In this document: one piece after another, positions 1-5,555 of the stretch
Position numbering within the stretch: position 1 is the stretch's first letter
Layout: the number at the start of each line of letters is the position of its first letter
From: Prevotellaceae bacterium
GTDB taxonomy: Bacteria > Bacteroidota > Bacteroidia > Bacteroidales > UBA932
Reading direction: 5' to 3'
Length of the DNA stretch: 6,919 bases
NCBI GenBank assembly: GCA_031289995.1
Contig: JAITOI010000156.1
Location: forward strand, 1-6,919
Notes under the pieces: generated by a model
What the model saw: only the letters and a program-made list of their open reading frames with translations
Database searches by the model: none
What the model was told of the DNA's origin: nothing
Made by a program: the position numbers and the translations under genes

Positions 1-272
1 GTGAGCTTGCGGGCAAGAATGGCAAGGCGCACGCTGTCGCGCAGTAGCAGCTCCACGGCCTCTTTTTCGCCGACGTAAAGCGGCAGCAAAAACGCTTCGC
101 GGTGGGTGCCCTCGTACACGTTAACGGCGGCCTGCACAATGTTTGCGTAGCAGTCGTCAACAGCAATGATGGCCACGCCACTTTTGGTGGTGGTGGCGGC
201 TCGCCTGTTGGGATTGCTGTGGCAACCTGCGGCAAGTAGCAGCGCGAATATGGCAACACTAAGCCGGCTCAT
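1..272 (-). CDS. PstS-like substrate-binding lipoprotein (partial, 3' end beyond window)
   Basis: The frame is open from an ATG at 272 to the window edge, giving the first 90 residues. The N-terminus is a lipoprotein signal peptide: positive start (MSRL), hydrophobic run at about residues 5-15 and lipobox LAAGC with Cys17 as the predicted lipidated residue. A polar Ser/Asn/Arg/Ala/Thr linker follows, then a beta-strand/helix pattern (VAIIAVDD at 33-40; EKEAVELLLRDSVRLAILARKL near 69-90). This resembles the start of PstS/PBP-like phosphate-type binding proteins, in which such a stretch precedes 'R-x-L-T'. The start codon lies inside the end of the upstream small membrane gene, with a 14-base overlap and an A-rich leader, which suggests translational coupling. 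No permease is visible. The ligand is unknown; phosphate is only the family default. The family call is fairly good, the function weak. Confidence 0.75.
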   Translation of the reverse strand, partial: MSRLSVAIFALLLAAGCHSNPNRRAATTTKSGVAIIAVDDCYANIVQAAVNVYEGTHREAFLLPLYVGEKEAVELLLRDSVRLAILARKL

Positions 273-474
273 TTTTTTGTTTTTTTCCCATTACGTACAT
301 TTGGTGGCCGCGCATAAGGCCGTAGGCCATGAGCACTACGCCGAAGATGATGCGCACCGTAAGCGAGTACATGCGCAGCATTGGCGTAAACAGCGCTAGG
401 CAAGCCATGACGATGAAGGTGGACGCCATTACGCAGCCCCACACCAGCTGAAACGGTATTTTCTTTTGCTCCAT
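259..474 (-). CDS. Small two-helix inner-membrane protein, unrecognised
   Basis: A 71-residue protein starting MEQKKIPFQL. I do not recognise its family. Two hydrophobic segments are visible, about residues 10-31 and 36-54, separated by a short PMLRMYS turn. A basic tail (KKQK) follows, so both ends are probably cytoplasmic. The frame could be extended upstream to an ATG at 525, but that start lies inside the intrinsic terminator of tonB and upstream of the predicted promoter's transcription start. I therefore chose the ATG at 474, about 20 bases after the -7 box. The stop (261-259) lies inside the next gene, overlapping its first 14 bases, so the protein is probably made together with the PstS-like lipoprotein. 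It could be an accessory factor for that lipoprotein, but nothing in the sequence states a role. Confidence 0.72.
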   Translation of the reverse strand: MEQKKIPFQLVWGCVMASTFIVMACLALFTPMLRMYSLTVRIIFGVVLMAYGLMRGHQMYVMGKKQKNEPA

Positions 475-489
475 TTTATCAAAAACAAC

Positions 490-526
490 AAACCACAAAG
501 GTAGGGGAAATTTTGCAAAAAACAAA
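490..526 (-). promoter_or_regulatory. Bacteroidota-type promoter for the small membrane protein / PstS-like pair
   Basis: Reading the minus strand, TTTG (526-523) is followed after 19 bases by TACCTTTG (503-496), an exact match to the TAnnTTTG -7 element known for Bacteroides sigma-70-type promoters. The transcription start should fall near 493-490, leaving a leader of about 16-19 bases before the ATG at 474. The -33 TTTG is also the last four bases of the preceding terminator's hairpin. Confidence 0.72.
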
Positions 527-559
527 CCCCAACAAGCTATTTTTTCTTGCTGGGGTTTG
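517..559 (-). terminator. Intrinsic terminator of the exbB-exbD-exbD-tonB operon
   Basis: On the minus strand a 14-base arm CAAACCCCAGCAAG (559-546) is followed by a 9-base loop AAAAAATAG and the arm CTTGTTGGGGTTTG (536-523). All 14 positions pair, one as a G-U wobble. A run of six T (522-517) follows directly. It starts 12 bases after the tonB stop. There is no T-run on the other side, so it works only for minus-strand transcription. Confidence 0.93.
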
Positions 560-571
560 CATTTCCCCCGT

Positions 572-1393
572 TTACTGCAGCTTAAACACTATGGGCACGG
601 TGTAAACCACAGGTACTTTACGACCATTGTGTTCTCCGGGAATCCACTTGGGCATAGTCCTCACCACACGCAGCGCCTCCTCATCGCACGAGCGGTCGAT
701 TCCTTGCAGTATTTCCACGCGCTCAATGGTACCCTTGGCTGTTACCACAAACCTCACCGTTACGCGCCCTTGAATGTTGTTTTCTTGGGCAAGAGGTGGG
801 TAGCGGGTGTTTTTGGCAAGATACTCCATCAGCGCCTTCGGGCCGCCCGGAAAGTCGGGCATCTGCTCTACAGCGATAAACGGTTCTTCGGCCTGAACTA
901 TCACCTTATGCGCCTCAAGGTCGGCGATATCTATTGCGTTGGGGTCGTCCACGCCCTCAATATTGGCAATAGATATTTGCACCTTGCTTTCGATGAGTTT
1001 TTCTTGCGACTTCATGGTATTTTCGTCGTTCACCAACTCGTCGTCGGTAATTTCCGGTGGCGTAAACTGCATGGTCGTTTTGAGAGGTGGTGGTGGTGGT
1101 GCCTCCATTTCCTGCTTAATTTTGACCTCGTCAGGTATTTTTTGTTCCTTCACGTCCGAGAGTTCAACGGTAGTTTCAATGGCGCCAAAACGTTCTTTGG
1201 CGACACTTTCTATCGCATCAATCAGTAAGGGGAACATCCAGACAACGATAACGAAGATAAACACGGCGATGAATGCGGTGCGATGCGCTTTCCACCCGTT
1301 GCGGCGTAATTCGTATGCGCCGTACTCGTGATTTTTACCTTCAAATATCAGGTCTGTCCACTCAATTGAGTTTAGCTGTGCTTCTTTTCCCAT
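572..1393 (-). CDS. tonB: TonB energy transducer
   Basis: A 273-residue TonB, the protein that carries energy from the ExbB-ExbD motor across the periplasm to TonB-dependent outer-membrane transporters. The N-terminal cytoplasmic part holds the motif FEGKNHEYGAYELRR (17-31), which I know from Bacteroidota TonBs. One membrane helix lies at about 39-59. A periplasmic linker contains a proline run (PPPPPL, 99-104), much shorter than the Pro-rich spacer of E. coli TonB, followed by an acidic stretch. The C-terminal TonB domain spans about 176-273. It has MPDFPGG (178-184), the conserved YP (198-199), QGRVTVRFVV (208-217) and the ending VPIVFKL. It is the last gene of the operon, 83 bases after exbD2 (the largest gap inside it), with a strong terminator right behind. 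The start ATG at 1393 fits the family N-terminus. No promoter was seen in the 83-base gap. Confidence 0.96.
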   Translation of the reverse strand: MGKEAQLNSIEWTDLIFEGKNHEYGAYELRRNGWKAHRTAFIAVFIFVIVVWMFPLLIDAIESVAKERFGAIETTVELSDVKEQKIPDEVKIKQEMEAPPPPPLKTTMQFTPPEITDDELVNDENTMKSQEKLIESKVQISIANIEGVDDPNAIDIADLEAHKVIVQAEEPFIAVEQMPDFPGGPKALMEYLAKNTRYPPLAQENNIQGRVTVRFVVTAKGTIERVEILQGIDRSCDEEALRVVRTMPKWIPGEHNGRKVPVVYTVPIVFKLQ

Positions 1394-1476
1394 GGCTTAG
1401 AATTTTCTTATTTCTTAGCAAATGACCTTTCTAATTTAATGTTCTAAATTTCAGCAATTTTGCGTTGGTATTTGGC

Positions 1477-2151
1477 CTACTTCGGTGCTTCGCGCTTTGA
1501 GCCGTAAGCACCCTTAGTCTGGTAGTTGTAAAGCAGGAAGTAGTCGGCTTCGCTCATTTCTACCATTGCATACTTGCCGATGCTGCATATTTGCATTTCG
1601 TCGAGCACATCTACCATGTTGCGGTAGTTGGCATCGTCGGTGGGCTTAATTACCACCACTTGTCCTTCGGGGTCGTCCTTGATTTTCGTGGCTTCCTCCT
1701 TAAACGTTTCATCGCTGATTTCCTTGTTCAACTTTTTGCGTTTAAGGTCAATCATCTTGTCTACCGCCTCGCGGTTGCGTTTCAGCAGGATGTCACGAAG
1801 TCCGTCCTCGTTGGAGTAGGAGGTAAATTCGAGTGAGTTCCAATTCTTGTATTTTTCGGCGTTTACTTTACCTACGTAGTAGTAAACGGTATCGCCGCCG
1901 CCCAGTATCAGGGTGATAGTTTTCGATTCCTTTGTCAGGTTCTTTTTATCATCCTGGAGCACTTGGTCGTCCTTGACGGGCAAGGCAAGCTCCATGATTT
2001 CGGGTTTGCTAAGCGAGGTGCAGAACATGAAAAAGGTGAGCAGCAACATGTTCATGTCTACCATGGGGGTAAAGTCCACCCTCAGGTTCATCTTTTTTGG
2101 CTGTCCTTTTTTTCCGCCGCCGTGGCCTCCGCCAGTACTAATTTCTGCCAT
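1477..2151 (-). CDS. exbD: ExbD/TolR-type proton-channel subunit, second copy
   Basis: A 224-residue biopolymer transport protein of the ExbD/TolR family, the inner-membrane partner of ExbB that couples proton flow to TonB. A Gly/His/Lys-rich cytoplasmic N-terminus (GGGHGGGKKGQPKK, 7-20) leads into the family signature RVDFTPMVDMNMLLLTFFM (24-42). Asp32 sits at the place of the essential membrane aspartate (Asp25 in E. coli ExbD), and the single helix covers about 31-47. The periplasmic part is longer than in E. coli ExbD (141 residues). It has a Lys-rich, probably helical insert (about 118-158), followed by the C-terminal fold with VVVIKPTDDANYRNMVDVLDEM (about 165-186). The gene starts 27 bases after the first exbD, so co-transcription and complex formation with ExbB are expected. 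Very little resemblance to the other ExbD is visible outside the membrane helix. Confidence 0.94.
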   Translation of the reverse strand: MAEISTGGGHGGGKKGQPKKMNLRVDFTPMVDMNMLLLTFFMFCTSLSKPEIMELALPVKDDQVLQDDKKNLTKESKTITLILGGGDTVYYYVGKVNAEKYKNWNSLEFTSYSNEDGLRDILLKRNREAVDKMIDLKRKKLNKEISDETFKEEATKIKDDPEGQVVVIKPTDDANYRNMVDVLDEMQICSIGKYAMVEMSEADYFLLYNYQTKGAYGSKREAPK

Positions 2152-2178
2152 ACGTTTTTACTGTTTTTATGATACGGT

Positions 2179-2796
2179 TTACAATCCTTCTGGCATATTT
2201 TTCAACGTGGTAACCAGCGTAAAGCGGTTTTCCTTGATGTCCTGCAAGGTGGATGTTACCGCCCTGATTTTTGGGTAGGGCGTCGATTGGTCAGACTTGA
2301 CGGCGATGACCAAATCTTGGTCCACCTGTCTGGCAATTTTTATCCACTCGGCAAGCTGGTTGTTGGCGCTGTCCACAGGAATGCCCGTGGAGTTCCTCAA
2401 ATAGGCCTGTTGCTTCGATACTTCGGCGTTCTGCAAGTAGTCCTTCATTTGCCCCATAGGGGTGCCGGCAAAGGTGGTTTTCTCCTGAAAGTTGCGAATT
2501 TCGGCCTCCGAAAAAGTTACGCCATACTTTTCCCCCATTTTTTCCAACGCTGCTTTTTTGTCGTTGGGGAGGTCTAAGTTAATGTACACTCTTCCGTTAG
2601 GCTCAATCAGGATGGTGAAAACCTTGCCGTCGGGCAACTTTTTCTCGATTACCGATGCGGGCGTTACCACCTTTATTGGCTCAATCGGGATGAAGGTTGC
2701 CGTGAGCATGAAGAAGGTAAGCAGTAGCACCGTTACATCGCTCATGGCAGTCATGTCGATGAATGTATCCCGCTTTTTTGTTTTTACTTTGCTCAT
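2179..2796 (-). CDS. exbD: ExbD/TolR-type proton-channel subunit, first copy
   Basis: A 205-residue ExbD/TolR-family protein. After a short basic N-terminus (MSKVKTKKR) comes DMTAMSDVTVLLLTFFML (14-31), with Asp20 at the position of the proton-carrying aspartate. The helix runs about 20-38. The usual Thr-Pro before the membrane aspartate is Thr-Ala here (TAMSD), whereas the second ExbD keeps TPMVD. The periplasmic domain has strands at about 59-73 (VFTILIEPNGRVYINL). It then has an insert not present in the short E. coli protein (about 78-150), and ends with DLVIAVKSDQSTPYPKIRAV (161-180), the typical ExbD C-terminal strand and helix. The gene sits 46 bases after exbB and 27 bases before the second exbD. 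Its role is as part of the ExbB-ExbD motor that energises TonB. A TolR role is less likely because tonB, not tolA or tolB, follows. Confidence 0.94.
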   Translation of the reverse strand: MSKVKTKKRDTFIDMTAMSDVTVLLLTFFMLTATFIPIEPIKVVTPASVIEKKLPDGKVFTILIEPNGRVYINLDLPNDKKAALEKMGEKYGVTFSEAEIRNFQEKTTFAGTPMGQMKDYLQNAEVSKQQAYLRNSTGIPVDSANNQLAEWIKIARQVDQDLVIAVKSDQSTPYPKIRAVTSTLQDIKENRFTLVTTLKNMPEGL

Positions 2797-2842
2797 GGTT
2801 GTTTACAAATTTGGCACGTTTTGTGCGGCATTTTTGGCTGCA

Positions 2843-3697
2843 CTATTTGGTAGCGTAGGTTTGTCCTACAGCAAATCCAACCTCGTTGACGGCGTTGGTA
2901 ATGTCTTGCACCTTGGCGGCAAAAAAGTTGTACACGATGATGGCGAGGGCACCGGTTGCGATACCCATAGCGGTGTTCATCAGTGCCTCGGAAATACCGA
3001 GCGACAGGGCGATGGAGTCGGGCGCACCTTCGTTGGCCATAGCGGCAAACGACCTGATCATGCCCAACACTGTGCCGAGCAGACCGAACAGCGTGCCGAG
3101 CGACGAGATGGTGGCAATCACGTTGAGGTTCTGCTCGAGGTAGGGCAGCTCCAGCGAGGTTGCGTCCTCAATTTCTTTTTCGATGACCTTTGCCTTGTCG
3201 TCGTTGCTGAGGCCGTCGAGCTTGGCCACGTCGCGGTAGCGCACCAGACCTGCACGCAGGATGTTGGCCACTGCGCCACGCTGCTTGTCGCAGAGATCTT
3301 GCGTAGCCTCAATGTTGCCTGCCGCGAGCTCGCTCTTGGCCTTGGCCACAAAGGTTACAATTTTACCGCGGCCGCTGGCTTTGCTCAGCGCGATGTAGCG
3401 CTCTACGCCCAGCGCCAGAACGGTTAGCAGCAGGGTCATCACGATGGGGATGACGAAGCCGCCTTCGTACAGCGTTCTGAACATTTTGGGCACCATTTCT
3501 TCTTCCACAAATTTGGCACCGCAAATGCCGAAGAAGAATGTGAATGCTACGATTCCGCAGCAGATGATCATCACCATTGCGGAGATGCTTTGCTTGTAGC
3601 CCTGCTTTGCGGTTTTCGTTACCGGTTTAGGGGCTGGCTTGGCCGTGGCAGTGGTTGTTGTAGCCGTGGCCGTTGTTTTGTCGGTTGCCTGACTCAT
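2843..3697 (-). CDS. exbB: ExbB / MotA-TolQ-ExbB proton channel protein
   Basis: A 284-residue inner-membrane protein that would form the pentameric proton channel of the Ton system. The N-terminal 30 residues are low-complexity Thr/Ala/Pro/Lys. A first helix (about 39-59) is extra compared with the three-helix E. coli ExbB. It is followed by family helices at about 80-101, 193-217 and 236-259. A large cytoplasmic loop lies between the second and third (about 102-190). Family motifs visible are GTVLGMIRSF (208-217) and GISEALMNTAMGIATGALAI (234-253). Glu237 falls where E. coli ExbB has its functional Glu176. The gene is first in the operon, preceded by its own predicted promoter and a leader of about 70 bases with an A-rich stretch before the ATG. 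Two exbD genes and tonB follow in the same direction, which favours ExbB over TolQ. Confidence 0.95.
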   Translation of the reverse strand: MSQATDKTTATATTTTATAKPAPKPVTKTAKQGYKQSISAMVMIICCGIVAFTFFFGICGAKFVEEEMVPKMFRTLYEGGFVIPIVMTLLLTVLALGVERYIALSKASGRGKIVTFVAKAKSELAAGNIEATQDLCDKQRGAVANILRAGLVRYRDVAKLDGLSNDDKAKVIEKEIEDATSLELPYLEQNLNVIATISSLGTLFGLLGTVLGMIRSFAAMANEGAPDSIALSLGISEALMNTAMGIATGALAIIVYNFFAAKVQDITNAVNEVGFAVGQTYATK

Positions 3698-3938
3698 TGC
3701 AATTTTTTTTTGATTAATTGATTATTGAATTGAACATGAAAACTTGATTGAATTTTTGTAAGAACACGGTGGTAAAAGTAGAAGTTTTTGCTGACATGAC
3801 CAAATCTTTTAACGAAAAACAATAGAAAAATAATTTTAATGGCTTGATTATAAGCGAAATAATTTTTTTCAACATCCATAATTTTTTTTGCTGATAGGGG
3901 TAAAATCGAGCTGTAAACGAGCCATTTTTTTCCTGAAA
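3698..3938. other. AT-rich intergenic spacer between the GH43 gene and exbB
   Basis: A 241-base non-coding stretch, clearly richer in A+T than the genes either side. It holds the exbB promoter, three copies of an A-tract plus TTAT motif on the minus strand (AAAAAAAATTATGG, AAAAAAATTATTTCG and TAAAATTATTTTTC, between about 3890 and 3826) and several TCAAT copies in the exbB leader. No strong terminator for the GH43 gene is visible. The best candidate is a 4-base stem GCTT/AAGC (about 3855-3842) before a broken T-rich run. Two small open frames (3925-3869 and 3879-3694) look incidental. Confidence 0.7.
3773..3804 (-). promoter_or_regulatory. Predicted promoter of the exbB-exbD-exbD-tonB operon
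   Basis: On the minus strand TTTG (3804-3801) is separated by 20 bases from TACTTTTA (3780-3773). The latter matches seven of the eight positions of TAnnTTTG, counting the two free ones. Both the sequence and the spacing fit Bacteroides-type -33/-7 elements. Initiation would be near 3770-3766, giving an exbB leader of about 70 bases. The last base of the -7 box is A instead of G, so it is slightly weaker than consensus. Confidence 0.6.
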
Positions 3939-5534
3939 TCAGGGTGTAATGGTGAAGCTGTCAACATCCATCCATCCCCCGTCGTTGCTGGGTTCCGGAC
4001 GTGTGATGTGGAGTCCAACTTTGGCGCCAATCCACTTGCCTTCCCTTGCCGCAAAGGGTTTGCCAAGCGTCGCAAACCTTGTGCCATCAAGGCTGTAGGC
4101 GAATATGCACTCGGCATTTTTGCCAACGGAGACGCGCAGAAAAACGCTACGTTGCGCCAGCGGAACGGACGCGTTGATGGATTCTGGCGAGCCTTTGTCG
4201 GCCTTTTTGCACTCGGCTTGATTGAGCGTGAGACCAGCTTTTGTGCTCTCGATGTAGATGTGCGCGTAGTCGAGTCCCACTACGATGAGGCCTGCGCGTT
4301 CGCCCGCCAGACGTGGGTTTGGCTCAAAGCTGAGCTGGGCAGTTGCGGCAAATTCGGGCGCAGGAAATTTTTGCAGCAGCAGGTTTCCGGCCGTCCACAA
4401 ATTGTTGCTGCCGTTGTTGGGCACGGCGTACATGCGCAGCGCACCTTGCGCGGGGCGCGGAATAGCCCACCACACCTTAGGATTGGCGTGCCACTGCCAC
4501 TGCAATCCGAGCGTGGGATTGTCGAAATGGTCGCTCTCTGCGGGTGCGCAAATGGGGTATGGCTGCTTGGTTTTCGGCTTCGCATGTACGAGCACAGGGT
4601 TGCCAATTCCCTTGCCGTTATTGGCGCCGATGATGGGAAAATCGTTTTGCCATTGCATCGGCTGTAGGTGCACCACGCGGCCATACGCGCCCAAATCTTG
4701 GAAGTGCAGAAACCAATCTTCGCCCATCGGCGTGGTCACCCACGCGCCTTGGTGCGGGCCGTTGATGTTGGTGTTGCCCTGTTCGAGAACGACTTTGCGC
4801 TCGTATGGGCCGTACACATTTTTGGAGCGCAGCGCGAGCTGCCAGCCTGTGGCCACGCCGCCTGCGGGCGCAAGGATGTAGTAGTAGCCGTTGCGCTTGT
4901 AGAGCTTAGGTCCCTCAATGGTTTCGTCGATGCCGTGGCCGTCGTAAACAATCACGTCTTCGCTGATTGCTGTGGTTGCGTTGGGCGAGAGGCGGCACAC
5001 GGCGAGCAAGCTTTTGATGCCTGCGCGGCTGCCTGCGTAGGCGTGTACGAGGTACACGTTGCCGTTGTCATCCCACAGCGGACAAGGGTCGATGAGGCCT
5101 CGTCCGGCCTTCACCAAAATCGGCACATCCCAAGTGCTGTCGGGCTTTGCGGACTTGACCATGTAGATGCCAAAATCGGGATCGCCGTAGAAAATGTAGA
5201 ACGCGCCGCCGTGGTAGCGGATGCTTGGTGCCCACACGCCGTTGCCGTGCTGCGGGCGACTGAACACGCTGTCGGGCGACAGCCGCTCGATGGCGTAGCC
5301 GATGATGCGCCAGCTGACCAAATCGCGCGAATGCAGTATTTGCAAGGCGGGAGCGCAGCCGAAGCTCGACGAGGTCATGTAGTAGTCATCGCCCACACGA
5401 CAGACATCGGGGTCGCTGTAGTCGGCGTAGAGTATGGGATTGCGGTAGGTGTCGTTCTTGTTGTCGGCAACCCACACTTGTGCGCTCGCACTTAGCGATA
5501 GGGCGCAAAGGCTGATGAATGCAAGATTTTTCAT
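3939..5534 (-). CDS. Secreted family-43 glycoside hydrolase with C-terminal beta-sandwich domain
   Basis: A complete 531-residue enzyme of glycoside hydrolase family 43, the family of beta-xylosidases, arabinofuranosidases and arabinanases. The signal peptide is MKNLAFISLCALSLSASAQ, with likely cleavage after SASA (18) or Q19. The five-bladed propeller domain covers about 28-320. Its three acidic catalytic residues can be placed: base Asp41 (in YSDPDVC), pKa-modulating Asp149 (in LIDPCPLWDDNG) and acid Glu207 (in IEGPKLYKRNGYYY). WAPSIRYHGGAFYIFYG (101-117) is another family motif. A second domain (about 335-531: SDHFDNPTLGLQWQW, ERAGLIVVG, DYAHIYIE) matches the concanavalin-like domain found at the C-terminus of xylosidase-type GH43s, and the whole is most like the GH43_12 type. 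Exact substrate specificity cannot be read from sequence. It starts 21 bases after the pectate lyase gene and is probably co-transcribed with it. Pectin side-chain or arabinoxylan trimming is the likely job. Confidence 0.93.
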   Translation of the reverse strand: MKNLAFISLCALSLSASAQVWVADNKNDTYRNPILYADYSDPDVCRVGDDYYMTSSSFGCAPALQILHSRDLVSWRIIGYAIERLSPDSVFSRPQHGNGVWAPSIRYHGGAFYIFYGDPDFGIYMVKSAKPDSTWDVPILVKAGRGLIDPCPLWDDNGNVYLVHAYAGSRAGIKSLLAVCRLSPNATTAISEDVIVYDGHGIDETIEGPKLYKRNGYYYILAPAGGVATGWQLALRSKNVYGPYERKVVLEQGNTNINGPHQGAWVTTPMGEDWFLHFQDLGAYGRVVHLQPMQWQNDFPIIGANNGKGIGNPVLVHAKPKTKQPYPICAPAESDHFDNPTLGLQWQWHANPKVWWAIPRPAQGALRMYAVPNNGSNNLWTAGNLLLQKFPAPEFAATAQLSFEPNPRLAGERAGLIVVGLDYAHIYIESTKAGLTLNQAECKKADKGSPESINASVPLAQRSVFLRVSVGKNAECIFAYSLDGTRFATLGKPFAAREGKWIGAKVGLHITRPEPSNDGGWMDVDSFTITP

Positions 5535-5555
5535 TTCGAATTTCAGATTTCAGAT
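5534..5555 (-). repeat. Heptameric repeat filling the PL1-GH43 spacer
   Basis: On the minus strand the spacer reads TCTGAAA, TCTGAAA, TTCGAAA in direct succession (5554-5534). Two copies are exact and one is degenerate, and the last base is the A of the GH43 start codon. Apart from one base after the lyase stop, the repeat makes up the whole gap. There is no recognisable Shine-Dalgarno sequence in it. Confidence 0.7.

Noticed and set aside
557..1228. Plus-strand open frame of 223 codons opposite tonB
   Set aside because: Shadow of the tonB frame. It is rich in Phe, His and Trp runs arising from the antisense of the Pro and Glu/Lys codons of tonB.
1394..1476. Possible separate tonB promoter in the 83-base exbD-tonB gap
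   Set aside because: No TAnnTTTG with a spaced TTTG was found on the minus strand. There is only a weak 6-base inverted repeat (TTAGAA/TTCTAA) with a very long loop.
2492..3427. Plus-strand open frame of 311 codons spanning the exbB-exbD junction
   Set aside because: It crosses two conserved genes on the opposite strand and encodes low-complexity, His/Gly/Val-rich sequence without family features.
3694..3879. 61-codon minus-strand frame ending in an ATGA overlap with exbB
   Set aside because: It runs through the predicted exbB promoter, is Lys/Asn/Phe-rich as expected of random AT-rich DNA, and shows no family likeness. The ATGA overlap is probably chance.
3932..3943. Small inverted repeat CCTGA-AA-TCAGG at the GH43 stop codon as a terminator
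   Set aside because: The two-base loop is too tight. In the minus-strand direction it is followed by a run of A, not T, so it does not form an intrinsic terminator for GH43.
4668..5495. Plus-strand open frame of 275 codons opposite the GH43 gene, and shorter frames beside it
   Set aside because: Antisense to a complete GH43 with all three catalytic acids. The translation has no recognisable domain.
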